From: Calothrix sp. HK-06 | GTDB lineage: Bacteria; Cyanobacteriota; Cyanobacteriia; Cyanobacteriales; Nostocaceae | Reading direction: 5' to 3' | Length of the DNA stretch: 64,000 nt | NCBI RefSeq assembly: GCF_001904745.1 | Contig: NZ_MRCD01000008.1 | Span: forward strand, 62,001 to 126,000 | Shown: one piece after another, positions 15,596-24,978 of the stretch | How positions within the stretch are numbered: position 1 is the stretch's first letter | Layout of the letters: each line of letters starts with the position of its first letter | The notes under the pieces: model-generated | Databases searched by the model: none | The model's input: only the letters and a program-made list of their open reading frames with translations | Told to the model about the DNA's origin: nothing | Translations under genes and position numbers: made by a program

Positions 15596-16822
15596 ATGCA
15601 AACACTGCCTTCGCTGACTACAAACAACACAGTACCTACCCAACCGACTTTTGACACTACAATCAAAAGGCGCAAAACTCGTCCTGTCAAAGTGGGTAAT
15701 ATCACTATTGGTGGTGGATACCCCGTGGTGGTACAGTCGATGATTAATGAAGATACCCTTGATATTGAGGGTTCTGTTGCTGCTATTCGGCGCCTGCATG
15801 AAGTTGGTTGCGAAATAGTTCGCGTTACGGTGCCAAGTATGGCCCATGCCAAAGCATTGGCTGAAATTAAACAAAAACTCAAACAAACCTATAAAGATGT
15901 ACCTATCGTTGCCGATGTTCATCATAATGGAATGAAAATCGCCTTGGAAGTAGCCAAGCATATTGAGAAGGTGAGAATTAATCCGGGTTTGTACGTGTTT
16001 GAAAAGCCCAACGCAACCCGTACAGAATATACACCACAAGAATTTAAAGAAATTGGTGAAAAAATTCGTGAAACTCTCGAACCGTTAGTTATATCACTAC
16101 GTGACCAAAATAAAGCGTTGCGTATTGGTGTAAATCACGGTTCATTAGCAGAGAGAATGCTATTTACTTACGGTGATACACCCGAAGGGATGGTAGAATC
16201 CGCGCTCGAATTTATTCGTATTTGTGAATCGCTCGATTTTCATAATATCGTTATTTCAATGAAAGCTTCGCGCGTTCCTGTAATGGTAGCTGCCTATCGT
16301 CTCATGGCAAAGCGCATGGACGATTTAGGAATGGACTATCCTTTACATTTGGGTGTCACCGAAGCTGGAGATGGAGAATACGGACGCATAAAATCAACAG
16401 CGGGAATTGCTGCACTACTTACCGATGGTATTGGTGATACTATTCGTGTGAGCTTGACTGAGGCGCCGGAAAAAGAAATACCAGTATGCTATAGTATCCT
16501 GCAAGCATTAGGTTTACGTAAAACAATGGTGGAATACGTTGCGTGTCCATCTTGTGGACGCACATTATTTAACCTTGAAGAAGTGTTACACAAAGTCAGG
16601 GAAGCAACAAAACACCTAACAGGACTCGACATAGCAGTAATGGGTTGTATTGTTAACGGACCTGGAGAAATGGCAGATGCAGACTATGGATATGTAGGAA
16701 AAACACCTGGTTACATTTCCTTATATCGAGGTCGTGAAGAAATTAAAAAAGTCCCCGAAGACAAAGGAGTCGAAGAACTAATTAACCTAATCAAAACCGA
16801 CGGACGCTGGGTAGAACCGTAA
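15596..16822 (+). CDS. ispG: (E)-4-hydroxy-3-methylbut-2-enyl-diphosphate synthase (ferredoxin)
   Basis: IspG/GcpE (408 aa) converts methylerythritol cyclodiphosphate to HMBPP, the penultimate step of the plastid-type MEP isoprenoid pathway. It uses a 4Fe-4S cluster reduced by ferredoxin in cyanobacteria. Visible marks: N-terminal '[21 protein letters not shown]', TIM-barrel segments such as '[10 protein letters not shown]', and the C-terminal cluster ligands in '[13 protein letters not shown]' and '[19 protein letters not shown]'. Full length for the cyanobacterial form. It is transcribed alone, followed by a family E hairpin. Confidence 0.97.
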   Translation: MQTLPSLTTNNTVPTQPTFDTTIKRRKTRPVKVGNITIGGGYPVVVQSMINEDTLDIEGSVAAIRRLHEVGCEIVRVTVPSMAHAKALAEIKQKLKQTYKDVPIVADVHHNGMKIALEVAKHIEKVRINPGLYVFEKPNATRTEYTPQEFKEIGEKIRETLEPLVISLRDQNKALRIGVNHGSLAERMLFTYGDTPEGMVESALEFIRICESLDFHNIVISMKASRVPVMVAAYRLMAKRMDDLGMDYPLHLGVTEAGDGEYGRIKSTAGIAALLTDGIGDTIRVSLTEAPEKEIPVCYSILQALGLRKTMVEYVACPSCGRTLFNLEEVLHKVREATKHLTGLDIAVMGCIVNGPGEMADADYGYVGKTPGYISLYRGREEIKKVPEDKGVEELINLIKTDGRWVEP

Positions 16823-16902
16823 GTGGGAGTGTGGGAAAGTGGGAGGTATTTTCTCACCCTCTCACCATTCCACCCTCTCACACTCTCAGACTCTCACACT
16901 CT
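16823..16902. repeat. GTGGGAGTGTGGG / CACACTCTC hairpin repeat, copy 2
   Basis: A purine-rich GTGGGA run is followed by a pyrimidine-rich CTCACACTCTC run immediately after the ispG stop. It is the same design as 1932-1994. It probably folds in the ispG mRNA tail. Confidence 0.65.
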
Positions 16903-17053
16903 TTGTAAAGTTTGTATTATCTACCACACAAATCACCGGATATAAGCGACAATTTTGAGAAATAGCAAGATATGCTCACTCAGTACAGCAGTAGCGTGTG
17001 TTAGATTGAGCATACCGACTTATAAAATCTCCCATTCCGCGCAACTGTGTATT

Positions 17054-18343
17054 ATGGTAATTACTAAAAATGGACTTGTTTTGGGTGCTACGGCAGTAAC
17101 GCTAACTACAATCGCATTTACTGGCCTAGGCATTCACTCACGAGGACAAGCACTGTTTAAAGAAAGTCCAAAAGAGTTAGTGGACGAAGTATGGCAAATT
17201 ATTAATCGCCAGTACGTAGACGGTACATTCAACCAAGTAGACTGGCAAGCTACTCGTAAACAGTATTTAAACAAGTCCTACAGTAGCAAGCAGGAAGCTT
17301 ATAAGTCAATTCGCGAAATGCTCAAAAAGCTCGATGACCCATACACCCGGTTTATGGATCCCGAAGAGTTTAAGAACATGCAAGTTGATACCTCTGGAGA
17401 ACTCACGGGTATTGGTATTCAAATTGGTCTTGATGAAAAAACCAAAAAACTTACTGTAATCGCACCAATAGAAGACACACCAGCGTTTAAAGCTGGTGTT
17501 TTAGCGAAAGATATCATAACAAATATCAACGGCAAAAGCACAGAAGGAATGGATACCAACCAAGCGGTATCTTTAATTCGAGGTGAAGCTGGTACTAAAG
17601 TAAAATTAACAATTTTGCGGAACGGTCAGCGAAAAGATTTTGAAATTGCTCGTGCGAAAATTGAAATTCACCCAGTTAAATTCTCACAGCAAAAAACACC
17701 AATTGGTAATATCGGTTACATACGCCTTAACCAGTTTAGCGCCAATGCAGGAAAAGAAATGCAAGCCGCTATTAAAGCTTTAGAGCAAAAGCAAGTGCCA
17801 GGGTATATTCTTGATTTACGCGGCAACCCAGGTGGTTTACTCTTCTCAAGCGTTGAAATTGCTCGTATGTGGTTAAATAGTGGTACTATAGTATCAACTA
17901 AAGACCGTCAAGGAGAGCAAGAGCGCGAAGTTGCTAGTGGTAGAGCATTAACTAACAAACCTTTGGTAATATTAGTTAATAAAGGTTCTGCAAGTGCAAG
18001 TGAAATCTTATCAGGCGCCTTACAAGACAACAAGCGTGCAGTTTTAGTAGGTTCGCAAACCTTCGGTAAAGGGTTAGTACAGTCAGTGCGTCCATTAGAT
18101 GATGGTTCAGGTATTGCAGTGACTATCGCGAAATACTTTACTCCTAACGGTAGAGATATTAATAAACATGGTATTGACCCTGATATCAAAGTCGAGTTAA
18201 CACAAAAACAAGAACAAGACTTGTGGTTACGCGAACGTGATAAACTTGGCACCCTCAAAGACCCACAATTTGCAAAAGCTGTAGAAGTCCTAGGTAACAA
18301 AATTGCAGGTAGAAGTATAACCAATACTGCCGCAGGAAAGTAA
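17054..18343 (+). CDS. Carboxyl-terminal processing protease (S41, CtpB/CtpC type)
   Basis: A 429-aa S41A peptidase. It has an N-terminal membrane anchor or signal ('GLVLGATAVTLTTIAFTGLGI'), a PDZ domain (about residues 95-180: 'GIGIQIGLDEKTKKLTVIAPIEDTPAFKAG'), and the catalytic core with Ser in 'NKGSASASEIL' and Lys in 'TFGKGLVQ'. It acts outside the cytoplasmic membrane on the C-termini of lumenal or periplasmic proteins. CtpA, which matures D1, is a different paralogue; this one starts and runs like CtpB/CtpC. The frame is open from 16955, but the ATG at 17054 gives the family N-terminus 'MVITK' and is preferred. Confidence 0.92.
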   Translation: MVITKNGLVLGATAVTLTTIAFTGLGIHSRGQALFKESPKELVDEVWQIINRQYVDGTFNQVDWQATRKQYLNKSYSSKQEAYKSIREMLKKLDDPYTRFMDPEEFKNMQVDTSGELTGIGIQIGLDEKTKKLTVIAPIEDTPAFKAGVLAKDIITNINGKSTEGMDTNQAVSLIRGEAGTKVKLTILRNGQRKDFEIARAKIEIHPVKFSQQKTPIGNIGYIRLNQFSANAGKEMQAAIKALEQKQVPGYILDLRGNPGGLLFSSVEIARMWLNSGTIVSTKDRQGEQEREVASGRALTNKPLVILVNKGSASASEILSGALQDNKRAVLVGSQTFGKGLVQSVRPLDDGSGIAVTIAKYFTPNGRDINKHGIDPDIKVELTQKQEQDLWLRERDKLGTLKDPQFAKAVEVLGNKIAGRSITNTAAGK

Positions 18344-18414
18344 AAGCATATAAGAGTGGGATGGCATATAAGAGTGGAATGGGCATCCTTGCCCGTTCCA
18401 AATAGTATTTGTTT

Positions 18415-18451
18415 TTACCACAGAGACACTCTTGACACAGAGAATAAACGC
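18415..18451 (+). repeat. ACCACAGAGACAC-type short repeat
   Basis: TTTTTACCACAGAGACACTC followed by GACACAGAG in the gap between the protease gene and the next, convergent gene. Similar runs are at 9822-9848 and 54046-54079. Confidence 0.45.
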
Positions 18452-18493
18452 GAAGCAAAGGCGCCTACTCCCCAAAATTAGTGACATAAAGCA

Positions 18494-18682
18494 CTATTGC
18501 GGTTGACATTTTCCAGCACGAATTAATCCAATGCGACGAGCAATAGCGTCTCCTTGCGAATCAAATGGTCCCCACTTCTCAATAACTTCGCCGTGGGTTT
18601 CAACATTATCATTAACTATTTCACAGTGCCCAACTGGGCGCCTGACTATATACCATTTTTGTACATCTAGTGTATCAGTCAT
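18494..18682 (-). CDS. Small conserved cyanobacterial hypothetical protein
   Basis: A 62-aa polar protein. The pattern 'KWYIVRRPVGHCEIV' followed by 'EKWGPFDSQGDAIARRIGLIRAGKCQP' is familiar from small conserved cyanobacterial proteins of unknown function, some of which carry misleading transposase labels in databases. There is no membrane segment or catalytic motif. It is real rather than a shadow frame because it stands alone on its strand in an otherwise gene-free stretch and has coding-like composition. Its Shine-Dalgarno site is weak. Confidence 0.65.
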   Translation of the reverse strand: MTDTLDVQKWYIVRRPVGHCEIVNDNVETHGEVIEKWGPFDSQGDAIARRIGLIRAGKCQPQ

Positions 18683-18982
18683 ATAATATTAAGTTCAGGA
18701 AAGATACATTTTACAATTCATCAATTGTCACTATTCCACCTTACTACGTTCAGGTCTAGATTATGTCAATCATTTACAAAAACAATATTTAGTATAATTT
18801 GTACCATTGCCAGAAATATATTTTATTATTAACTTAATAAATTTTTACATATAGGTATATTTGTATTCGTAGGAACGTTGAGACGCTGCCTTCGTCTTAA
18901 AGGACAGCTCAGTTCAGGGCGCAGGTATAAGCATCTACTAAGAATAAAAGGCATAACTATAATATTTATTAAATATTGGGCG
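18683..18982. other. Intergenic region, nothing recognised
   Basis: 300 bp of AT-rich DNA between two divergent genes. It presumably holds both promoters. No repeat family member or RNA gene was recognised. The ORF on its right flank is open from 18878 but is discounted as the start of the next gene. Confidence 0.4.
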
Positions 18983-19504
18983 ATGATTAATAAGAATATT
19001 GTAACTTTACCTATGACCCCACAGCAGCGTGTGTGGTTACGAAAAAAAGCGTTTGCACCACTGATTGTATTAATTATTGGTTCAATTGGATTTAGTTTTC
19101 TGTTTGGATTTGTGCCAGTACAGATTTTAGCAAAACCAAATGTTAGTTTTGAAATGCAAATGTTTGCTAAAACTTTGATTTTCTCGCTACTTGTATACAC
19201 AGTATTCTCGTTTGTTACTTGTTGGCACCATATTCGTAATCATCTTGCTGACGCACGACAAGGTATTTTACATGTGGAAGCTGTACGTTTAAAGAGTAAA
19301 CGTCGAAGATTTCGCTCCAGTTTACGTTACTATGGAGAATTTGAAAAAGTTGGTTCACTAAGATTGATACGAGATAACCGTGAAACTTACGACCAACTTG
19401 CTGAAAGAAATTGGTATCGCGTTATTTATAGTCCGCACACGAAGTACGCTTGGGTTGTTCAACATTGTCCAACCTGGTTAGAGTCGATATACAGACGCTT
19501 CTAA
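18983..19504 (+). CDS. Two-helix membrane protein of unknown function
   Basis: A 173-aa protein counted from ATG 18983 ('MINKNIVTLPMTPQQRVW'). The upstream extension to 18878 is Arg-rich and looks non-coding. Two membrane helices lie at about residues 22-45 ('FAPLIVLIIGSIGFSFLFGFV') and 62-82 ('TLIFSLLVYTVFSFVTCW'). A basic cytoplasmic tail follows, with 'RLKSKRRRFRSSLRYYG' and a Trp/Tyr-rich C-terminus. I cannot assign a family. It sits 64 bp upstream of exbB on the same strand and may be co-transcribed with it. Confidence 0.7.
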   Translation: MINKNIVTLPMTPQQRVWLRKKAFAPLIVLIIGSIGFSFLFGFVPVQILAKPNVSFEMQMFAKTLIFSLLVYTVFSFVTCWHHIRNHLADARQGILHVEAVRLKSKRRRFRSSLRYYGEFEKVGSLRLIRDNRETYDQLAERNWYRVIYSPHTKYAWVVQHCPTWLESIYRRF

Positions 19505-19568
19505 TATCACGTCTGTATAAAAATCTGTTACCCTAGGTTGGTGTTGTTCATCAACTCAAATGTAAAAT

Positions 19569-20222
19569 ATGGGACTTAGTAATATATTTGCTGCGGGTGG
19601 GGTTGTAATGTACCCCCTGCTAGGGTTTTCGATTTTGGCAGTATCGCTAATTATTGAGCGTATGTTATTTTGGATGCAAATTAACGGGCGCCAAGAGCGT
19701 GTTGTCAAGGAGGTTTTAAGTCTTTATAAACATAATAATGTAGTTAGTACCCTCGATAAGTTAAAGCAAAATACTGATTTACCAGTTGCTCGTATATTTT
19801 TGGCAGCCCTTGAACTTGAAGAAAGTACCCCCGAAGAGTTTCGACTTGCGCTTGAAAGTTCTGCTTGCGCTGAAATTCCTATTTTAAAACGCTTTCAAAC
19901 TGTTTTTGATACAATTATTTCCCTGGCGCCTTTACTAGGTCTCTTGGGAACCGTACTAGGATTAATTGCTTCCTTCGCTTCTTTAGGTAGTAATGGTATC
20001 GGTGGTGCCAGAACTCTTGGTGTGACTGGTGGCATAAGCGAAGCACTTGTTTCAACGGCATCAGGTTTAGTAGTAGCAATTTTTACTTTGTTATTTGCTA
20101 ATATGTTTCGAGGGTTGCATCAACGTCAGATGGCTTTTATTCAAGAACATGGTGGACAATTAGAATTGCTTTATCGGCGCCGTTACGAAAGAGGAGAAAA
20201 GTCTTATGCGTCTTCCCGATGA
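19569..20222 (+). CDS. exbB: MotA/TolQ/ExbB proton channel family protein
   Basis: A 217-aa ExbB/TolQ homologue. It has an N-terminal membrane helix ('GVVMYPLLGFSILAVSLIIERML'), a cytoplasmic helical domain, then two helices with the signature 'APLLGLLGTVLGLIASF' (about 118-134) and 'GISEALVSTASGLVVAIFTLLFA'. With ExbD it forms a proton-motive-force-driven energiser of outer membrane transporters (TonB system) or a Tol-type complex. The exbD start codon lies inside this gene (17-bp overlap), so the pair is translationally coupled. No tonB or receptor gene is nearby, so its client is unknown. Confidence 0.92.
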   Translation: MGLSNIFAAGGVVMYPLLGFSILAVSLIIERMLFWMQINGRQERVVKEVLSLYKHNNVVSTLDKLKQNTDLPVARIFLAALELEESTPEEFRLALESSACAEIPILKRFQTVFDTIISLAPLLGLLGTVLGLIASFASLGSNGIGGARTLGVTGGISEALVSTASGLVVAIFTLLFANMFRGLHQRQMAFIQEHGGQLELLYRRRYERGEKSYASSR

Positions 20223-20613
20223 CCAAGATATTCCAGCACAGATTAACATTGTGCCAATGATTGATGTGGTGTTTGCGATTTTAACATTTTTTATATTCTC
20301 TAGCTTATCATTAACAAGTACCGGAGGATTACCCGTCGATTTACCAAAAGCCGGAACTCAGCAAGAACAAACTTTAGGTGAAGCAGATATTATTCTTACT
20401 ATTGACTCGCAAGGACAAATTACTGTTAATGACAAACAAGTTGATATACAAAATTTAACCCAGGAAGTCCAGGGTATAGTTGGAAATAGCCAAGGTCAGT
20501 TAGTTGCAGTTAGCGCAGATCAAAACAGTAACTACGGTAATTTTGTCGCAGTTATGGATAGTCTACGTCAGATACCTGGTTTACGTATTGCGGTAGAAAC
20601 CCAAAGACAATAA
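20206..20613 (+). CDS. exbD: ExbD/TolR biopolymer transport protein
   Basis: A 135-aa protein with one N-terminal membrane helix ('IVPMIDVVFAILTFFIFSS') carrying the conserved Asp in 'PMIDVVF' that takes part in proton transfer. A periplasmic domain follows with 'LPKAGTQQEQ' and 'ILTIDSQGQITVNDKQV'. It partners ExbB. The start ATG overlaps exbB and a good Shine-Dalgarno site (AAGAGGAG) lies just upstream inside exbB. Confidence 0.92.
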   Translation: MRLPDDQDIPAQINIVPMIDVVFAILTFFIFSSLSLTSTGGLPVDLPKAGTQQEQTLGEADIILTIDSQGQITVNDKQVDIQNLTQEVQGIVGNSQGQLVAVSADQNSNYGNFVAVMDSLRQIPGLRIAVETQRQ

Positions 20614-20677
20614 TTTGTCATCAGCGGTTATATTTGGAACAGCAGGTCAACATCTAGCTAATATCCAATTCATAAAC

Positions 20678-21292
20678 ATGACTGACATGACAAGTAACCG
20701 TGATTACACACTAATTATCGACAAAAGCGGCAGTATGTCCACCCCTGACCAAGTGGGAGGTAAAAGTCGCTGGGATATCGCGCAGGAGTCTACGCTTGCC
20801 TTGGCACGTAAATGTGAGCAATTTGACCCCGATGGAATTACTGTATACGTATTCTCAGGGAAGTTTAAACGTTATGATGATGTAACTTCACAGAAAGTCG
20901 CACAAATATTTATCGAAAATGACCCAGCAGGAACTACAAACTTAGCGGGTGTGTTACAAAATGCGACAGATAATTACTTCCAGCGTAAAGCTTCCGGTCA
21001 AACAAAACCAAATGGTGAGACTATAATAGTAGTAACAGACGGCGAGCCAGACGACAGAAAAGCCGTATTCGAGGTAATAATTAACGCATCTCGACAAATG
21101 GAGCGAGACGAAGAATTAGCAATTACTTTAATTCAAGTTGGTTCAGATCCCTCAGCTACAAAATTCCTGAAAGCGTTAGATGACCAGTTGACTGGAGTCG
21201 GCGCCAAGTTCGATATTTGTGATACTGTGACGTTAGATGACATGGAAGACATGAGTCTTGCAGAAATTTTGATGAACGCAATAAACGATTAA
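20678..21292 (+). CDS. VWA-domain protein (TerY-like), copy 1
   Basis: A von Willebrand factor A domain protein (204 aa from ATG 20678; ATG 20687 is also possible and matches the start of copy 2). The metal-ion-dependent adhesion site is complete: 'IDKSGSMSTP' (DxSxS), a Thr in 'PAGTTNLAGVL' and the 'VTDGEPDD' Asp. The whole protein is one VWA domain without a signal peptide, so it is cytoplasmic, like TerY proteins of tellurite-resistance and phage-defence-type loci. It is about three-quarters identical by eye to the next gene. It starts 64 bp after exbD. Confidence 0.88.
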   Translation: MTDMTSNRDYTLIIDKSGSMSTPDQVGGKSRWDIAQESTLALARKCEQFDPDGITVYVFSGKFKRYDDVTSQKVAQIFIENDPAGTTNLAGVLQNATDNYFQRKASGQTKPNGETIIVVTDGEPDDRKAVFEVIINASRQMERDEELAITLIQVGSDPSATKFLKALDDQLTGVGAKFDICDTVTLDDMEDMSLAEILMNAIND

Positions 21293-21336
21293 TATTTACG
21301 TGCATAATGTCAAAATTAATATAGGAGAATATAACG

Positions 21337-21942
21337 ATGTTAGAAAATCGTGATTACACATTAATTATTGATAAAAGCGGTAGTATGGCAACTCCCGACC
21401 AAAAAGGAGGAAAAAACCGCTGGTTCACAGCACAAGAATCTACTTTTGCACTAGCGAGTAAGTGTGAACAATTTGATCCAGATGGCATTACAGTTTACGT
21501 ATTTTCAGGTAAATTCAAACGTTACGAAAACGTAACTTCTAACAAAGTCTCACAAATCTTTGTAGAAAATGATCCTTCAGGAACCACTGACTTAGCAGGT
21601 GTCTTAAAACACGCCACAGATAACTACTTTGAACGTAAAAACGTCGGTCAAACCAAACCAAATGGAGAGACCATTTTAGTCATAACCGACGGAGAACCCG
21701 ACGACCGTAAAGCGGTAATGCGAGTCATTATCGAAGCATCTCGACGTATGGAACGTGACGAAGAACTAGCACTTTCTTTTATTCAAGTTGGAACCGACCA
21801 GCAAGCAACACGCTTTTTAAAAGTATTAGATGACGAACTGCAAAGCGCAGGCGCCAAGTTTGATATTTGTGACACAATTACAATGGAAGATATGGAAGAT
21901 ATGAGCTTATCTGAAGTTTTGTTAAATGCAATAAACGATTAA
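21337..21942 (+). CDS. VWA-domain protein (TerY-like), copy 2
   Basis: A 201-aa tandem paralogue of the preceding gene, with an intact metal site ('IDKSGSMATP', 'SGTTDLAGVL', 'ITDGEPDD') and the same ending 'EDMEDMSLSEVLLNAIND'. ATAGGAGA about 8 nt before the ATG is a strong ribosome binding site, stronger than that of copy 1. The two copies probably arose by tandem duplication. They may form a heteromeric scaffold, but no TerD, TerC or PP2C/kinase genes are present nearby. Confidence 0.88.
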   Translation: MLENRDYTLIIDKSGSMATPDQKGGKNRWFTAQESTFALASKCEQFDPDGITVYVFSGKFKRYENVTSNKVSQIFVENDPSGTTDLAGVLKHATDNYFERKNVGQTKPNGETILVITDGEPDDRKAVMRVIIEASRRMERDEELALSFIQVGTDQQATRFLKVLDDELQSAGAKFDICDTITMEDMEDMSLSEVLLNAIND

Positions 21943-21948
21943 ATTCTA

Positions 21949-21989
21949 TTATATAGGGACAGGCAATAATGCCTGTTCCACAATAAAAG
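21949..21989. repeat. GGGACAGGCA...TGCCTGTTCC inverted repeat
   Basis: GGACAGGCA and TGCCTGTTCC form a 9-bp stem with a short AT loop between the second VWA gene and its companion. A related element, GGGCATCC...GCCCGTTCC, lies at 18379-18400. Confidence 0.6.
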
Positions 21990-21992
21990 TTT

Positions 21993-22745
21993 ATGGGATA
22001 CACAACTACATTTACTGGTAACTTTGAACTTGACCGTCCTTTATATGACTTTCAAGTATTTTACCTATTGGAATTTGCTCGGACTCGAAGAGTTAAGCGC
22101 AATGAAGCAATGCTGACTACAATTCCTGATTCACTTCGCGATGCTGTTGATTTACCATTAGGTGAGGAAAGTTGTTACTTTATTAACGAGTCTCACCCAG
22201 AAGCAGACGCATCAATTATTGACGAGAACCGTCCTCCTAAAGGACAACCAGGACTATACTGTCAGTGGCAACCCACTTTTAATGGACGTGGGATAGAATG
22301 GAACGGTCATGAAAAGTTTTATAAATATGTTGAGTGGTTACAATATCTAATTGTTAACTTCATTGTTCAATGGAATTATGAATTAAATGGGACTGTCACT
22401 TGGCAAGGTGAGACATCATCAGATATTGGCAAAATTATAATAGTAAAAAACCAAATTGTAGAGCCATACGGCGCCGCAGCTAAATAAAAAACTATTACTA
22501 GTCCAGTTATAGTACCTGGAAATATTTGGCAAGGACTCTACGCTGTACATCTACATGATTCACATGTATTAGCAAGTTGGATAGCTGCTCTACACTCATG
22601 TAACGAATTAGCCCATCCTGAAACTGCTAAATGGATAGAAGATAATCTAATTGGATTATACGGCGCCGGAATCAATAGAGCGTTTCAAAATCAAGAAACA
22701 GGAGAAGCTTTTGTTCCCAACTGTTATCCAATGGGCGCCAGCTAG
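21993..22745 (+). pseudogene. Conserved hypothetical gene interrupted by an in-frame TAA
   Basis: The first part (21993-22487, 164 aa: 'MGYTTTFTGNFELDRPLYDFQ', 'ENRPPKGQPGLYCQWQP', 'VTWQGETSSDIGKIIIVKNQIVEPYG') matches a conserved hypothetical family often seen in phages and bacteria. After TAA 22485-22487 the very same frame stays open for another 85 codons ('PGNIWQGLYAVHLHDSHVLASW', 'NELAHPETAKWIEDNLIGLYG') to TAG 22743-22745, with no ATG or GTG that could start it. Either one longer gene acquired a nonsense codon, or the 164-aa protein is complete and the second part is a trapped, start-less fragment. The 164-aa product alone is probably functional. Confidence 0.6.
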
Positions 22746-22880
22746 GCAACGGATTATGAACGGATGTAACGGATAGATGATTTTAAATAACTAGAATTTG
22801 TTTAGAACCAATTACTTTTTATATAAATAAAATTTGTTTATAATCAATAACTGATCTGTTACATCCGTTGTATCCGTTGC
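22745..22880. repeat. Inverted repeat family D (GGCAACGGAT...ATCCGTTGC), copy 1
   Basis: GGCAACGGATTATGAACGGA and GTTACATCCGTTGTATCCG at the two ends of a 136-bp element. The outer arms are near-complementary and the centre is AT-rich. It begins at the last base of the TAG stop codon of the preceding frame. This is the longest member of the family in the window. Confidence 0.75.
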
Positions 22881-23008
22881 AATGACATACACCACTAGTA
22901 TTATTGGTTGCTATTGTAATTTGCCCTTTGGGTAGAAGACTAGGATATATAAATAAACATAATATGCATACGTAGTAGGGAGTAGTTGAGTATAAAGTTG
23001 AGAAAACT

Positions 23009-23863
23009 ATGCGTTGGCAACTGGGTCGTCGAAGTGATAATGTTGAAGACCGTCGTGGCGCCTCGATAAGCGGGCCTGTAGTGGGTGGTGGTATTGGGGC
23101 ATTAGTATTATCGCTAATTGTGGCGCTGTTAGGTGGCGACCCTAGTGTAATATTACAGCAAGGAGGTTCGAGAACTAATAATCCCCCAGTAAATTCTCCT
23201 CGCTCTCCTCGTTCTGCTTCAGAAGACCAAGCTGCTGAGTTTGTATCTGTGGTTCTAGCTGATACAGAAGATGTTTGGAATCAAGTTTTTAGGGAAAATG
23301 GACGAAATTATGTTGAACCTAAATTAGTTTTATTTTCAGGTAGAGTTGAATCTGCTTGTGGTTTAGCTAGTTCTGCGGTTGGGCCTTTTTATTGCCCTGC
23401 TGATGAAAAGGTTTATATTGATTTGAGCTTTTACCGAGATTTGAAAAATAAATATCAGGCGCCAGGAGATTTTGCTCAAGCGTATGTTATAGCTCATGAA
23501 GTGGGACATCACGTCCAAAACCAACTTGGTATTTCCAATAAAGTTCGTAGTTTACAAAGTCGAGCGAGTAAAACACAAGCAAATCAGCTTTCTGTACGAT
23601 TAGAATTACAAGCTGACTGTTTTGCAGGAGTTTGGGCAAACCGCGCACAAAGGTCACGACAAGTTTTAGAACAAGGTGATATTGAAGAAGCAATCAACGC
23701 TGCAAGCAGTATTGGAGATGACCGTTTACAAGAACGTTCACAGGGTTATGTAGTACCCGACTCGTTTACTCACGGTAGCTCTGCACAGCGAGTAACTTGG
23801 TTTAAACGTGGTATTCAATCGGGTAATATTGACCAGTGCAATACCTTTGGACAAAATATTTAA
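23009..23863 (+). CDS. YpfJ-type neutral zinc metallopeptidase
   Basis: A 284-aa member of PF04228 (putative neutral zinc metallopeptidase). The N-terminus '[17 protein letters not shown]' and the membrane helix after it (about 24-45) are typical. The zinc site is 'AHEVGHHVQ' (HExxH, about residues 162-170) with the downstream '[13 protein letters not shown]' Glu/Asp ligand region. Likely type II membrane topology with the protease domain outside the cytoplasm. It is monocistronic. No substrate is known. Confidence 0.92.
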   Translation: MRWQLGRRSDNVEDRRGASISGPVVGGGIGALVLSLIVALLGGDPSVILQQGGSRTNNPPVNSPRSPRSASEDQAAEFVSVVLADTEDVWNQVFRENGRNYVEPKLVLFSGRVESACGLASSAVGPFYCPADEKVYIDLSFYRDLKNKYQAPGDFAQAYVIAHEVGHHVQNQLGISNKVRSLQSRASKTQANQLSVRLELQADCFAGVWANRAQRSRQVLEQGDIEEAINAASSIGDDRLQERSQGYVVPDSFTHGSSAQRVTWFKRGIQSGNIDQCNTFGQNI

Positions 23864-23875
23864 TTAAAAATTTAA

Positions 23876-24535
23876 CTAAAATGGGATAAAATTAGATTCA
23901 TCTTTATCCCAGTCGCGACCTTGGCAAAATTCGTCAATCCAATTTGCTAACTTACGACGGTTGACAGTTGATAGTTGATTTACTTTTTCGCGTATTTCTG
24001 GCGCCAGCTTATAATTACTAGTTATTGGTGGTGCAATTGCTACTGCTGATACTGGTATATCACGTATAGAACTTTGAGTTACAAGCGCTACTGATTGTAA
24101 TGATTTAATATCATTTCGACACGAAGTCGCGACTGCTACCATCTGATGTTGTAATGAATTATTCGGTGTGATATGGATAATTTGTTCTGGATTATTTTCA
24201 GGATGTTTATAGCTAGTTTCTTCTGTTACTTGTGTACGTTGATTTAAATTATCATTATCATTATTAAGTTTTTTAAGTTCGTTTTCAGGATTAAAATTAA
24301 GACCTAATGCTGCTATCATATCGTCTGGATTTGTATTTAAATCCACAAGCAGTGGTAAAATTTCAACTAAGTTTGGCTCTAATATGGAAACTGTAGCTAA
24401 CACAAAACTAGATAATGGGCGCCGTTCTCCATCAAACACTGCCCAAATTTGCATTTTTTCTAACCAGTGGCAATTTTGTTGGTAGTAGCACAGCCACTTT
24501 TGTTTTAACGATTGACGCAACTCCTGGATATTCAT
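23876..24535 (-). CDS. DUF5331 family protein
   Basis: A 219-aa cyanobacteria-restricted protein of the DUF5331 type. It has an N-terminal helical domain ('MNIQELRQSLKQKWLCYYQQN...WLEKMQIWAVFDGERRPLSSFVLATVSILEP', residues 1-60), a low-complexity Asn/Gln-rich middle and a conserved C-terminal 'KLAPEIREKVNQLSTVNRRKLANWIDEFC'. It is soluble and its function is unknown. It lies 27 bp downstream of the ferredoxin gene on the same strand, so co-transcription is likely. Confidence 0.75.
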   Translation of the reverse strand: MNIQELRQSLKQKWLCYYQQNCHWLEKMQIWAVFDGERRPLSSFVLATVSILEPNLVEILPLLVDLNTNPDDMIAALGLNFNPENELKKLNNDNDNLNQRTQVTEETSYKHPENNPEQIIHITPNNSLQHQMVAVATSCRNDIKSLQSVALVTQSSIRDIPVSAVAIAPPITSNYKLAPEIREKVNQLSTVNRRKLANWIDEFCQGRDWDKDESNFIPF

Positions 24536-24562
24536 TGATTTATATTCATTAATTAGAAAGTC

Positions 24563-24901
24563 TTAATTATTTTCTCCCTTGGGATGGAAGCGAGCATAAA
24601 GCATTTTTTCAACTCTTTCATTTTTTTGTAAATGCTGCTCAACAACCAACGGTACTTCCTCTACTCGTACACCACAATACCATACCATATCAGGTACAAC
24701 TAATACCATCGGGCCATTACCGCATTGTCCTAAACAACTACTTGCTGTAATATTGACATTATCAACAGGATGTGATTTAAAAGCTTCTAACACAGATTTG
24801 GCGCCAGCTTTACGACAAGCACGGTTTTGACATACTCGTACACACCGAGAATACTCTGACTCTGGTGTAGGCAAAGAATTGGAAGAAGATACTGCGCTCA
24901 T
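24563..24901 (-). CDS. Thioredoxin-like 2Fe-2S ferredoxin
   Basis: A 112-aa protein of the thioredoxin-like [2Fe-2S] ferredoxin family (related to the NuoE/HoxE fold). The four cluster cysteines are visible in 'CVRVCQNRACRKAG' and 'ASSCLGQCGNGPMV', followed by 'PDMVWYCGVRVEEVPLVVEQHL'. It is a small cytoplasmic electron carrier. It shares the strand with cysK upstream (a family A palindrome lies between) and the DUF5331 gene downstream. Confidence 0.88.
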   Translation of the reverse strand: MSAVSSSNSLPTPESEYSRCVRVCQNRACRKAGAKSVLEAFKSHPVDNVNITASSCLGQCGNGPMVLVVPDMVWYCGVRVEEVPLVVEQHLQKNERVEKMLYARFHPKGENN

Positions 24902-24931
24902 TTAAAATTTTAGATTTTGAGATTTAACAAT

Positions 24932-24973
24932 GTAGAGACGCGATTAATCGCGTCTCCGATATCGCGTCTCTAC
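24932..24973. repeat. Inverted repeat family A, copy 3
   Basis: GTAGAGACGCGATTAATCGC on the left and CGCGTCTCTAC on the right. The left half is itself a palindrome (GCGATTAATCGC). It lies between the cysK and ferredoxin genes, so it may separate their transcripts. Confidence 0.8.
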
Positions 24974-24978
24974 ATTAT

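Noticed and set aside
20206-20222. Overlap of the exbB and exbD frames as a possible frameshift
   Set aside because: Both proteins are complete for their families and a ribosome binding site for exbD lies inside exbB, so it is ordinary translational coupling.
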